A stretch of DNA of 19,082 nucleotides from Balneolaceae bacterium. Its GTDB lineage: Bacteria > Bacteroidota > Rhodothermia > Balneolales > Balneolaceae. The stretch spans positions 1 through 19,082 of the forward strand of contig SKWF01000011.1 of assembly GCA_007129085.1 (NCBI GenBank). Direction: 5' to 3'. A program made the position numbers and the translations under genes. The notes under the pieces are model-generated. The model saw nothing but the letters and a program-made list of their open reading frames with translations. It was not told the origin of the DNA and did not search any database. This document shows positions 7,179-13,949 of this stretch, in pieces; position 1 is the stretch's first letter; every line of letters begins with the position of its first letter.

Positions 7179-7825
7179 TTTGCGGGATTTGAGCGCCATT
7201 TATTAAGCAGTTCTACATCCTCTTTTTGAATAGCTCCGGTTTCAAGGGCTACATCAATAAGGGTTGGGTAATCAGTAAGAGCATAAACGGGAATATTCTG
7301 TTTGGCGAACCGTTTTTGAGCCTTATCAAAACCGTATGTAAAAATACTAATGACGGCTTCTACATCGGCACCAATAAACTCCAGTGCCTCAACAACAGAA
7401 ATGGCGGAGCCGCCGGTTGAAATCAGATCTTCAATCACAACGGTTTTTTGCCCTTTGTCTACACCACCTTCAATTTGGTTGCCCATTCCGTGGGCTTTGG
7501 CTTTAGCCCTAACATACGCCATCGGTTTATCCATATTTTCGGCAACCCATGCGGCGTGGGGAATACCGGCTGTTGCGGTACCGGTAATTACATCAAGTTC
7601 CTTAAACTCGCTATTAATAATGTTGATGAGCGCCTTGGAGATTTTCTTGCGTAGTTTGGGATAACGGAGTGTTAACCTGTTGTCGCAATAGATCGGGGAG
7701 TTCCAGCCGGAAGACCATGTAAATGGATCGTTTGGCCGTAAAATTACCGCGTTGATATCGAGTAGTGATTTTGCCAGCTCTCGCGCAAAATCTTTGTCTA
7801 AAATTGTATATCTGTTCTCACTCAT
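7166..7825 (-). CDS. pyrE: Orotate phosphoribosyltransferase
   Basis: Catalyses orotate + PRPP to orotidine 5'-phosphate, the fifth step of de novo pyrimidine synthesis, in the cytoplasm. The 219-residue product has the substrate strand FTWSSGWNSPIYCDNR (35-50), the flexible-loop region YVRAKAKAHGMGNQIEG (104-120) with the catalytic lysines, and the PRPP-binding motif VVIEDLISTGGSA (129-141). The open frame extends 47 codons further upstream to 7966, but that part overlaps the end of pgpA and is unlike the family. The ATG at 7825 (MSENRYTIL) gives the normal length and was chosen. It is 98 bases downstream of pgpA, a gap that contains an inverted repeat at 7868-7886, so it may have its own promoter. 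The downstream unknown gene overlaps its stop. Confidence 0.95.
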   Translation of the reverse strand: MSENRYTILDKDFARELAKSLLDINAVILRPNDPFTWSSGWNSPIYCDNRLTLRYPKLRKKISKALINIINSEFKELDVITGTATAGIPHAAWVAENMDKPMAYVRAKAKAHGMGNQIEGGVDKGQKTVVIEDLISTGGSAISVVEALEFIGADVEAVISIFTYGFDKAQKRFAKQNIPVYALTDYPTLIDVALETGAIQKEDVELLNKWRSNPAKWPN

Positions 7826-7867
7826 AATGTTAATAAATAGAACGTAAAATTTATGTGGTACAACGTT

Positions 7868-7886
7868 TGATTCTGAATTAGAATCA
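7868..7886. promoter_or_regulatory. Inverted repeat between pgpA and pyrE, candidate operator or RNA hairpin
   Basis: TGATTCT (7868-7874) and AGAATCA (7880-7886) form a perfect 7-bp inverted repeat around 5 bases. It lies 43-61 bases upstream of the pyrE ATG and 38-56 bases after the pgpA stop, on their strand. No T-run follows in the pyrE direction, so a simple terminator is unlikely. It may be a protein-binding site or chance. Confidence 0.35.
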
Positions 7887-7923
7887 TTCAGTCTTGATAC
7901 CGAACTAATAGTTTTTTGTTGGA

Positions 7924-8400
7924 TTACATAAGAGATGCAGCAACGGCTGATACTGCCTCGAGGCATATCAGTGCATATATTCCGGCAACTAAGTCATCTA
8001 CTAATATACCATATTTTCCGGGGAATTTCTCTACTCGTTTGATACCAAATGGTTTGGTGATATCGAAGAGGCGAAACAGTAAAAATCCGCCCAATAAAAG
8101 CCCAAGATCTGCAAACAGATCACCCCGAAAAGAGATGAACAGAAATACCACGCTTTGCCCTGCAACTTCGTCCATTACAAATTGCGAGGGGTCATCACCG
8201 AAACGGCGTACAGATTCTGATGTTGCCCAAAGTGAAAGCAGGGAGGTAATAATCAAAAACAGTGCAACTCCCCATGTGGAGTACGTTATGGAGATGATAT
8301 AGATGAGCGGCAGGCAGGCGAGACTTCCCCAGGTTCCCGGCGCTTTGGGCAGCAGGCCGGCACCAAAAAATGTGCCGATCAAATACTTAAAGGAACTCAT
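7924..8400 (-). CDS. pgpA: Phosphatidylglycerophosphatase A
   Basis: Dephosphorylates phosphatidylglycerophosphate to phosphatidylglycerol at the inner membrane, the step directly after PgsA. The 158 residues carry the PgpA signatures: APGTWGS (20-26), DPSQFVMDEVAGQ (70-82), RLFDITKPFGI (110-120) and GKYGILVDDLVAG (128-140), with the acidic residues expected to bind magnesium. Hydrophobic segments at about 28-60, 84-108 and 133-156 fit an integral membrane protein. Its ATG overlaps the pgsA stop by 4 bases (ATGA, 8397-8400), implying translational coupling of the two consecutive enzymes. Confidence 0.95.
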   Translation of the reverse strand: MSSFKYLIGTFFGAGLLPKAPGTWGSLACLPLIYIISITYSTWGVALFLIITSLLSLWATSESVRRFGDDPSQFVMDEVAGQSVVFLFISFRGDLFADLGLLLGGFLLFRLFDITKPFGIKRVEKFPGKYGILVDDLVAGIYALICLEAVSAVAASLM

Positions 8401-8987
8401 TGCTTTGCGGATGATTTGAAAAGTCCTCTATTTACATAAAGATACTCAACACCGGAGTAGACAGTGATAAAAGCAACGGTTACCATTCCCCAATAAAACA
8501 CGTTGGTTCCGAGCAGCATGTTTGCAAAGTCTGAGAGAGTTCCCGGCACAAGCATAAAAAAGCCGATAAGAAGTGCCACATAGAGAAAACCCATCTGAAT
8601 GGCTGTTTTTACTTTTGCCGTATAGCGGGTTTCAAGCACAATGCCTTTGCGGTCCGTATAAATTCGCAGCAGGGTGATGGTAATATCCCGGAGTACAATC
8701 AGTATTACGGCCCACCACGGGAATTGCGAAGGATCAAGAAAAGGGAGGCAGACAAACCCGGCAAAGGTTAAGAATTTATCGGCCAGGGGATCTAGAAAAA
8801 CGCCAAAATCACTTTCAACATTGTATTGGCGCGCATAATAACCATCAAAATAATCGGTAATTGCCGCTACGGCAAATACACCAAGGCTAATTCCCCGCAG
8901 CAGTATATCATCCTGTATAAACAGGAATAGAAATACCGGGGCCATTGCCATTCGAAATCCACTTAATATGTTGGGGAGTTTTTCCAC
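8397..8987 (-). CDS. pgsA: CDP-diacylglycerol-glycerol-3-phosphate 3-phosphatidyltransferase
   Basis: Makes phosphatidylglycerophosphate from CDP-diacylglycerol and glycerol-3-phosphate, the committed step of phosphatidylglycerol synthesis. The 196 residues match the family length and include the complete CDP-alcohol phosphotransferase motif: D45, D48-G49, A52-R53, G62, D66, D70 (DYFDGYYAR...G...D...D). Five to six hydrophobic segments span the protein. Other enzymes share the motif, but the size, the LPNILSGFRM opening typical of PgsA and the directly coupled pgpA make this assignment strong. The ATG at 8987 is the first gene of its minus-strand cluster, facing cinA divergently across 105 bases, so a promoter for the cluster should lie at 8988-9092. 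Confidence 0.95.
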   Translation of the reverse strand: MEKLPNILSGFRMAMAPVFLFLFIQDDILLRGISLGVFAVAAITDYFDGYYARQYNVESDFGVFLDPLADKFLTFAGFVCLPFLDPSQFPWWAVILIVLRDITITLLRIYTDRKGIVLETRYTAKVKTAIQMGFLYVALLIGFFMLVPGTLSDFANMLLGTNVFYWGMVTVAFITVYSGVEYLYVNRGLFKSSAKQ

Positions 8988-9092
8988 GGGGGAAAGGTAA
9001 TGTAGATTAAACTTAATTGTTAATAACTTTTTTTTGATATAGAGGAAGAAGAAATTTCAACGTTCTCTGTCAAAGCCCTATTTTCATCAACT

Positions 9093-10379
9093 ATGGATAA
9101 CGCACAAATCATCACCATCGGTAATGAGCTGCTCATTGGCGATACGGTAAATACAAATGCTTCGTGGATCGGACGGTTTTTAACCGAAAACGGATTTTCT
9201 GTAAAACAGATTTTTACACTACCTGATGAGTACAATTTGGTAAAAAAGAGAGTAGAGAATAGTATCGAAAATTGTGCGCTTACCATTGTTACAGGTGGGC
9301 TGGGGCCTACGCATGATGACATCACCAAAAAAATTGTAGCGCATATTTTTAACGCCGAAATGGTGATGAACGAAGAGGTGCTGGATCACATAAAAAAAAT
9401 ATTTGAACGCCGAGACTTTGTTTTTAGTAAATCGAATGCTGACCAGGCACTGGTACCCAAAAACTGCACGGTGCTGTTTAATACCCAGGGAACGGCTCCG
9501 GGAATGTGGTTTGAGCACAACGAGAATGCGTTAGTCGTACTTCCCGGCGTGCCCTACGAGATGAAGTACCTGATGGAGAACGAGGTGAAACCGCAGATAG
9601 ACCGCTTTTTCCCAAAACGGGATGTATGGGCGACACGATATTATAAAACGGCAGGCGTACCTGAGAGCACGCTAAGTGATGATGTAGTGGGCGATTTAAC
9701 ACAGTATTTAAATAACGGGGTGAGTGTTGCATATCTGCCCGGTGCAGCCGGAGTTACAATTCGCATAAGTGCTTCGGGGGAGAGCCGGCAATCTGCCGGT
9801 AGAAAGTTGGACCGACTTAGTGAGGTGCTGCACCAAAAAGCGGGACCTGTAATTTATGGCGAAGGAAGAGATTGCGAATTGGCAGCGGTTATTGGCGAGC
9901 TTTTGGTAGAAAAAGAGTTGACCATTGCCACTGCTGAAAGCTGCACCGGCGGAATGATTGCCAACACGATTACCGATGTTTCCGGCAGCAGCCGATATAT
10001 GCTGGGCGGAATAATTGCGTACGCAAACGATGTGAAAACCGGTCAACTTGGAGTAAATCAAAAAACTCTTGAAAACAACGGCGCCGTTAGTAAAAATGTA
10101 GCACTCCAAATGGCCGAGGGAGTTGCTAAAAAGTTAGGTGCATCCATTGGAGTTTCTACCACAGGTATAGCCGGGCCCACAGGTGGAACCGAAGAGAAGC
10201 CGGTAGGCACTGTTTGGATGGGGTTCTGGTTTGATGGAGTTAGATTTGCGCTTAAAGCCAACTTTACAAACGATCGCAATATTAATAAACTCCGCACAGA
10301 AATGGTTGTGCTGGAGACAATAAGACGTCATCTGCTCGGTTTAGAAAGCTATCCTTACCAACTTAACCCCCAAAGATAG
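9093..10379 (+). CDS. cinA: CinA family protein with NMN amidohydrolase (PncC-like) domain
   Basis: The 428 residues are the normal two-domain length. The N-terminal MoaB/MogA-like domain (1-~170) has the TIGNELLIGD opening, TGGLGPTHDD (67-76) and LPGVPYEM (150-157); in related proteins it acts as an ADP-ribose/CoA pyrophosphatase. The C-terminal domain (~262-420) has AESCTGG (281-287) and TGIAGPTGG (357-365), the motifs of nicotinamide-nucleotide amidase, which recycles NMN for NAD synthesis. No competence genes are nearby, so the name is historical. The start chosen is the ATG at 9093 (MDNAQIITIG), without a visible Shine-Dalgarno. Its TAG stop (10377-10379) directly abuts, in the same frame, the TTG start of the barrel gene. 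Confidence 0.95.
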   Translation: MDNAQIITIGNELLIGDTVNTNASWIGRFLTENGFSVKQIFTLPDEYNLVKKRVENSIENCALTIVTGGLGPTHDDITKKIVAHIFNAEMVMNEEVLDHIKKIFERRDFVFSKSNADQALVPKNCTVLFNTQGTAPGMWFEHNENALVVLPGVPYEMKYLMENEVKPQIDRFFPKRDVWATRYYKTAGVPESTLSDDVVGDLTQYLNNGVSVAYLPGAAGVTIRISASGESRQSAGRKLDRLSEVLHQKAGPVIYGEGRDCELAAVIGELLVEKELTIATAESCTGGMIANTITDVSGSSRYMLGGIIAYANDVKTGQLGVNQKTLENNGAVSKNVALQMAEGVAKKLGASIGVSTTGIAGPTGGTEEKPVGTVWMGFWFDGVRFALKANFTNDRNINKLRTEMVVLETIRRHLLGLESYPYQLNPQR

Positions 10380-12341
10380 TTGATCTATTTACTCACCATA
10401 TGGTTCTCTTTTTCTGTGGCAGTCGGGGATACAATTCCTACGCCTCCACCGCCGGAAGCTCCCGCCGATACGGTACTGGTGCCAATTGAACTTGATGAAG
10501 AGGAAGTAGAAGAGGAGGAAGAGATTATTGAAGTCGCAATTTGGGAGTATGAACATTCTCCCGGCTTTTCCGTGGGGGAAACGGATAGCACCATGCGATG
10601 GGTAAATGTGCTGAATCTTGCCGATCGCTTTTCCCGGAAAAAAGGAGGGATTACCTACAGAACCGGTACAATTGGCCGGATGGATGCAGTAAACCAACAC
10701 GCTTTTGAAAGCCGACATTTTAGAACGGAGGTAAACGGTCTGCAGATTAACGATCCATTGACGGGCACCGTAAATTGGAATCGTATACCAACGCATAAAA
10801 TTTCGTCGCTTTTGGAATCGGATTATGGCACTCACCACCGCTCGCAAATTCGGCTCCGCGACCACTATCTCACAGAACCTCGTACCTATCTTAATTTTGA
10901 TGAGAGCAGTTATAATTACCGAAGTCTTGAATTTGCAGCGACGCACAATTTGAGCGAGCGGACAAATATCGAGCTGTCATTTTGGGATCGGCGCGATGAC
11001 ATTGGCTATGACCAGAGTGGCGTAGAGGGAAGTCAGGTAGTATTTAAAGGGTACCGGCAGCTAACGGACAGATGGTTGTTGAAGGCCGGTTATATCAATA
11101 ATTCAATGGATCAGGATCAGTCATTTGGTTATATCGTGGATGACCCCAACTTTTTTGCCTTTAATCCGTTTGTAGCTCAGCCTGTTCAGGGTGGAGCAAA
11201 TTCAGAAGAGAACTCAAAAGATATCTATCTGCAAACTCACTATCGGCAGTCTGTTGATGATCCCGTTACAACGGAACTGGGGCTTCATTATCAAAGTGCG
11301 GAACGAAAAATTGAATTCCCCGCCGATACACTCGGCACCGATTTTCGAAATATTGAACTCTACGGCCGGCAGAATATTCAAGCCGGCGCTTTTCAGGCCC
11401 AAGCTACCGGCCGGGTGTTCTCGCTGGATAACCGGGTAGAAGAGCAGCTGACGGAAAACTTCTGGTTGGGAGGAAAAGGGCAAATAACAACGGATTACAG
11501 GCCCATAAGCGGAATTACGCTTTCCACGGAAGTGGGTGGGGTGTATCGGTCTGATGATCAATCAGGGTGGGACTTTTCAGGGCGTCTGGATTTTCAACCA
11601 TTTAGAAGTTTAACCCTCTCGGGGTTTGGAGGAGTATCAAGTTCGGTACCGGATATACAGTCGCTTTATTGGCAATCAGAGGGTTTCCTTGGAGATGAAA
11701 ATTTGAGTAATGAATACTCTGCCACAGCTGGTGTTGAAACTGTAGTAGGGCTGGGTCGTTACTTCTCAGTGGGAGCCAGGGGAGATGTCAGGGATATAAA
11801 AAACGGGATTTTTCTGCAGGCGAACGAAGAGGTAGAATCACAATTTGTAAATATCGAGCCGTATCAAATTCTGTCAGGTATGGGGTGGATCGGGCTCGAT
11901 TCAAGCCTTTTTGAAGGAGAAATTTCAGCCACCTATAAATCGTTTGAAACTACGGCGACAGAAAACAGTATCAACCTCGGGCTGGCGGAGACCGGAGATC
12001 ATATGCTGTTTAAAGGAAGTCTGTACTGGAAGAATTATCTGTTCGATCGTGCCACGTTCGTTAAGGCGGGACTAGTAGGTACGTTTTCCCCAAATGCGGT
12101 GCGCACAGCTGAGTATATTGCTCCATTGAATCGGTGGCAGCACGGAACCAATCAGTTTGTAAATCCGTCGTACAGCCGTGTAGATTTAGATGTATCAGCC
12201 CGCATTCGCTGGATGATGCTTTTACTACGAATGGAAAATGTATTTGACCGGGTTACCCAAGCAGGCTACTTTGAGTCGGTTGGGTACCCAATGCCGGAAC
12301 GGCGGTTTATATTTGGATTGAGAATTTTATTTACAAATTAA
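10380..12341 (+). CDS. TonB-receptor-like / putative-porin outer-membrane beta-barrel protein
   Basis: The 653-residue frame begins at a TTG next to the cinA stop. That TTG gives the only plausible signal peptide (IYLLTIWFSFSVAVG); the next in-frame candidates fall inside or after it. A Pro-rich then very acidic linker follows (20-52). Residues ~73-148 resemble a reduced TonB plug (TYRTGTIGRMDAVN, VNGLQINDPLTG, NRIPTHKISSLLES). The remainder is alternating aromatic/polar strands, ending in RMENVFDR...YPMPERRFIFGLRILFTN, the last strand expected for recognition by the BAM complex. No peptidase-like N-terminal extension domain and no clear TonB box were seen, so it may be a passive or specialised channel; the substrate is unknown. 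It is followed 13 bases later by ftsX. The family level is fairly sure; the exact class (TonB receptor versus Bacteroidota putative porin) is not. Confidence 0.82.
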   Translation: MIYLLTIWFSFSVAVGDTIPTPPPPEAPADTVLVPIELDEEEVEEEEEIIEVAIWEYEHSPGFSVGETDSTMRWVNVLNLADRFSRKKGGITYRTGTIGRMDAVNQHAFESRHFRTEVNGLQINDPLTGTVNWNRIPTHKISSLLESDYGTHHRSQIRLRDHYLTEPRTYLNFDESSYNYRSLEFAATHNLSERTNIELSFWDRRDDIGYDQSGVEGSQVVFKGYRQLTDRWLLKAGYINNSMDQDQSFGYIVDDPNFFAFNPFVAQPVQGGANSEENSKDIYLQTHYRQSVDDPVTTELGLHYQSAERKIEFPADTLGTDFRNIELYGRQNIQAGAFQAQATGRVFSLDNRVEEQLTENFWLGGKGQITTDYRPISGITLSTEVGGVYRSDDQSGWDFSGRLDFQPFRSLTLSGFGGVSSSVPDIQSLYWQSEGFLGDENLSNEYSATAGVETVVGLGRYFSVGARGDVRDIKNGIFLQANEEVESQFVNIEPYQILSGMGWIGLDSSLFEGEISATYKSFETTATENSINLGLAETGDHMLFKGSLYWKNYLFDRATFVKAGLVGTFSPNAVRTAEYIAPLNRWQHGTNQFVNPSYSRVDLDVSARIRWMMLLLRMENVFDRVTQAGYFESVGYPMPERRFIFGLRILFTN

Positions 12342-12354
12342 TGGGAGTGACTGA

Positions 12355-13242
12355 ATGAGTTTGGGTTATATGCTCAAAGAAGGGTTTGCAGGATTAAAAA
12401 GGGCCAGGCTGGCTGCTTTTACATCTATATTTTCGCTGTTCGTAGCCGTGTTGTTGATCGGGGTACTGACGCGGGTTGGATTTAACGCCTATGAAGTTTC
12501 ACAGATGTTGAAACAGCAGGTGGAGGTTGAGGTATTTCTCGAAAATGTTGATGAACAAACCACAAACGAGCTTCAGCAGCGTATCGGTGAAGAACCGATT
12601 GTAGCGGAGATGAATTACATTTCAAGAGATAGCGCATCTAAAGTTTTTCGTGAGGAATTTGGAATGGGGGGAGAGGCTTTGGCCGACCTGAATTTTCTTC
12701 CGGCATCATTTCGGGTTTTGGTTTCTGATGAGGCTAGTGTAGCCCAGGTAGATTCATTGGTGCAGGTAATCAACGATTATCGGGGGGTGGATGAAGTGCG
12801 GTTTAACCTAGCCCTGCTCGAACTCCTTGAACGCCGCACGGAACAGCTGGTTCTCATTGGGGCTGCCATAGGTCTTTTTATTCTGTTTGTAGCAATCATA
12901 CTGGTGTTTAATACTATACGGCTTACCATTTATGCCAAACGTGATCTCATTCGAGCTATGAAACTGGTGGGGGCAACCAACGGGTTTATCCGCCGACCAT
13001 TTTTACTTGAAGGAGTTGTACAGGGAGTTATTGCCGGTGGGTTAGCTGCAGGTTTGGTATATCTACTGTTTGATTGGATCGTGCCTATATACTTTACTCA
13101 AATAGGCGTGCTAAGTTGGCCGTTTGGCGAATGGTACTATCTCATCGGTGGAATTGTACTTCTGGCCATCATCATGGGGTGGTGGGGGAGCCGGTGGGCT
13201 GCACGTAAATTTATCCGCGAAACTACGGTTTATACACAGTAG
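12355..13242 (+). CDS. ftsX: Cell division protein FtsX (permease-like subunit of FtsEX)
   Basis: FtsX pairs with the ATPase FtsE at the division site and activates peptidoglycan hydrolases through its outer domain. The 295 residues show the FtsX topology: TM1 ~21-43, a periplasmic domain ~44-164, TM2 ~165-187, TM3 ~220-240 and TM4 ~259-279. The MKLVGATNGFIRRPFLLEG segment (202-220) is the conserved FtsX loop, where FtsE coupling occurs. A GGGAG at 12343-12347 lies 7 bases before the ATG, one of the few clear Shine-Dalgarno sites here. ftsE is not adjacent, as is common in this group. It follows the barrel gene by 13 bases and converges on fur. Confidence 0.94.
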   Translation: MSLGYMLKEGFAGLKRARLAAFTSIFSLFVAVLLIGVLTRVGFNAYEVSQMLKQQVEVEVFLENVDEQTTNELQQRIGEEPIVAEMNYISRDSASKVFREEFGMGGEALADLNFLPASFRVLVSDEASVAQVDSLVQVINDYRGVDEVRFNLALLELLERRTEQLVLIGAAIGLFILFVAIILVFNTIRLTIYAKRDLIRAMKLVGATNGFIRRPFLLEGVVQGVIAGGLAAGLVYLLFDWIVPIYFTQIGVLSWPFGEWYYLIGGIVLLAIIMGWWGSRWAARKFIRETTVYTQ

Positions 13243-13264
13243 TGAACGGTATCTTAATGCACAA

Positions 13265-13287
13265 AACTCATAAAGAGATTATGAGTT
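13265..13287 (-). terminator. Hairpin at the fur 3' end, probable fur terminator
   Basis: AACTCATAA (13265-13273) and TTATGAGTT (13279-13287) form a perfect 9-bp stem with a 5-base loop. Read on the minus strand, the stem is followed by TTTTG, so it could end fur transcription; the fur stop codon lies within it. On the plus strand no T-run follows, so it is a poor ftsX terminator. Confidence 0.5.
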
Positions 13288-13788
13288 CGACGACATCGTT
13301 TTGATTTTATCGCCGGTTGCTTTCCGTTTTTCGCACGCTTCGGTATCGTTACAGGTACCGAAAAGATGTAGTGAATGACCCTCGACATCGAAATCATGGA
13401 TTTGCTCCATCAGCTTCTGAATCTCCAGGATTCGGGGATCGCAAAATTCTACAACCACACCACACTCTTTGCAGATCATATGGTCATGCTGCTGATAGGC
13501 GTACGACCGTTCGTAATAATACTGGTTCTTCCCGAACTGCTGACGCTGCACAAGTCCGCACTCAATCAACAGATCGAGTGTGTTATATACGGTAGCTCTT
13601 GAAACCCGAGTACCGGCATTTTTCAGGTTGAAGAAAATATCATCAGCATCGAAGTGTCCTTCAGCCCGATATATCTCTTCCAAAACCATAAATCGCTCGG
13701 GAGTTTGGCGCTGATTTTTCTCCTTCAAATAAGTTCTGAAGATCTCTTTGACAAGTTGGATAGTATCTTCTTGAGCCGGGTGTGCCAT
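13279..13788 (-). CDS. fur: Fur-family metal-responsive transcriptional repressor
   Basis: A 169-residue regulator: winged-helix DNA-binding domain (~12-92, recognition helix near TRVSRATVYNTLDLL) and dimerisation/metal domain (~93-155). Metal ligands visible are H45 (GHFDADD), H101 and H103 (HDHMICKECG), E114 (VVVEF), H138 and H141 (GHSLHLF). Structural zinc cysteines are C106/C109 and C146/C152, the latter spaced CX5C. In PerR the residue aligned with E114 is the peroxide-sensing Asp (D104 in B. subtilis). Glu here argues for an iron or zinc sensor rather than PerR, which is inference. It diverges from the acyl-CoA synthetase gene with a 7-1-7 palindrome in between, suggesting autoregulation. 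The ATG at 13788 lacks a Shine-Dalgarno. Fur versus Zur cannot be settled from sequence alone. Confidence 0.92.
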   Translation of the reverse strand: MAHPAQEDTIQLVKEIFRTYLKEKNQRQTPERFMVLEEIYRAEGHFDADDIFFNLKNAGTRVSRATVYNTLDLLIECGLVQRQQFGKNQYYYERSYAYQQHDHMICKECGVVVEFCDPRILEIQKLMEQIHDFDVEGHSLHLFGTCNDTEACEKRKATGDKIKTMSSNS

Positions 13789-13838
13789 TGTTTTACGTTG
13801 TTAAAATATTGCTGATTGAACGATTTAGGTACAAAACG

Positions 13839-13853
13839 ACATTAAATTAATGT
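13839..13853. promoter_or_regulatory. Perfect 7-1-7 inverted repeat, candidate Fur-family operator
   Basis: ACATTAA (13839-13845), one central A, TTAATGT (13847-13853). The 7-1-7 layout and AT-rich core match the organisation known for Fur and PerR boxes. It lies 51 bases upstream of the fur ATG and 97 bases upstream of the acyl-CoA synthetase ATG, within their shared 161-base divergent promoter region. Confidence 0.6.
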
Positions 13854-13949
13854 TCGTATGATGTTTGTGATTTATGACTTTTTTACCTCTATTAAAATAA
13901 GATAAACTTAATCCATAAGCTCAATTACCCAAAATTAACCTTTGGAATT

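Noticed and set aside
7826..7966. 47-codon upstream extension of the pyrE reading frame
   Set aside because: It overlaps the end of pgpA, is unlike PyrE sequences and gives an overlong protein; the ATG at 7825 gives the family start.
9093..10379. cinA as evidence of a competence locus
   Set aside because: No com, dpr or recA genes are adjacent. The family name is historical and the domains indicate nucleotide salvage.
10389..10946. Minus-strand open frame of 185 codons opposite the barrel gene
   Set aside because: Antisense shadow of a clear outer-membrane protein; its Ser-rich and basic composition follows from the complementary codons.
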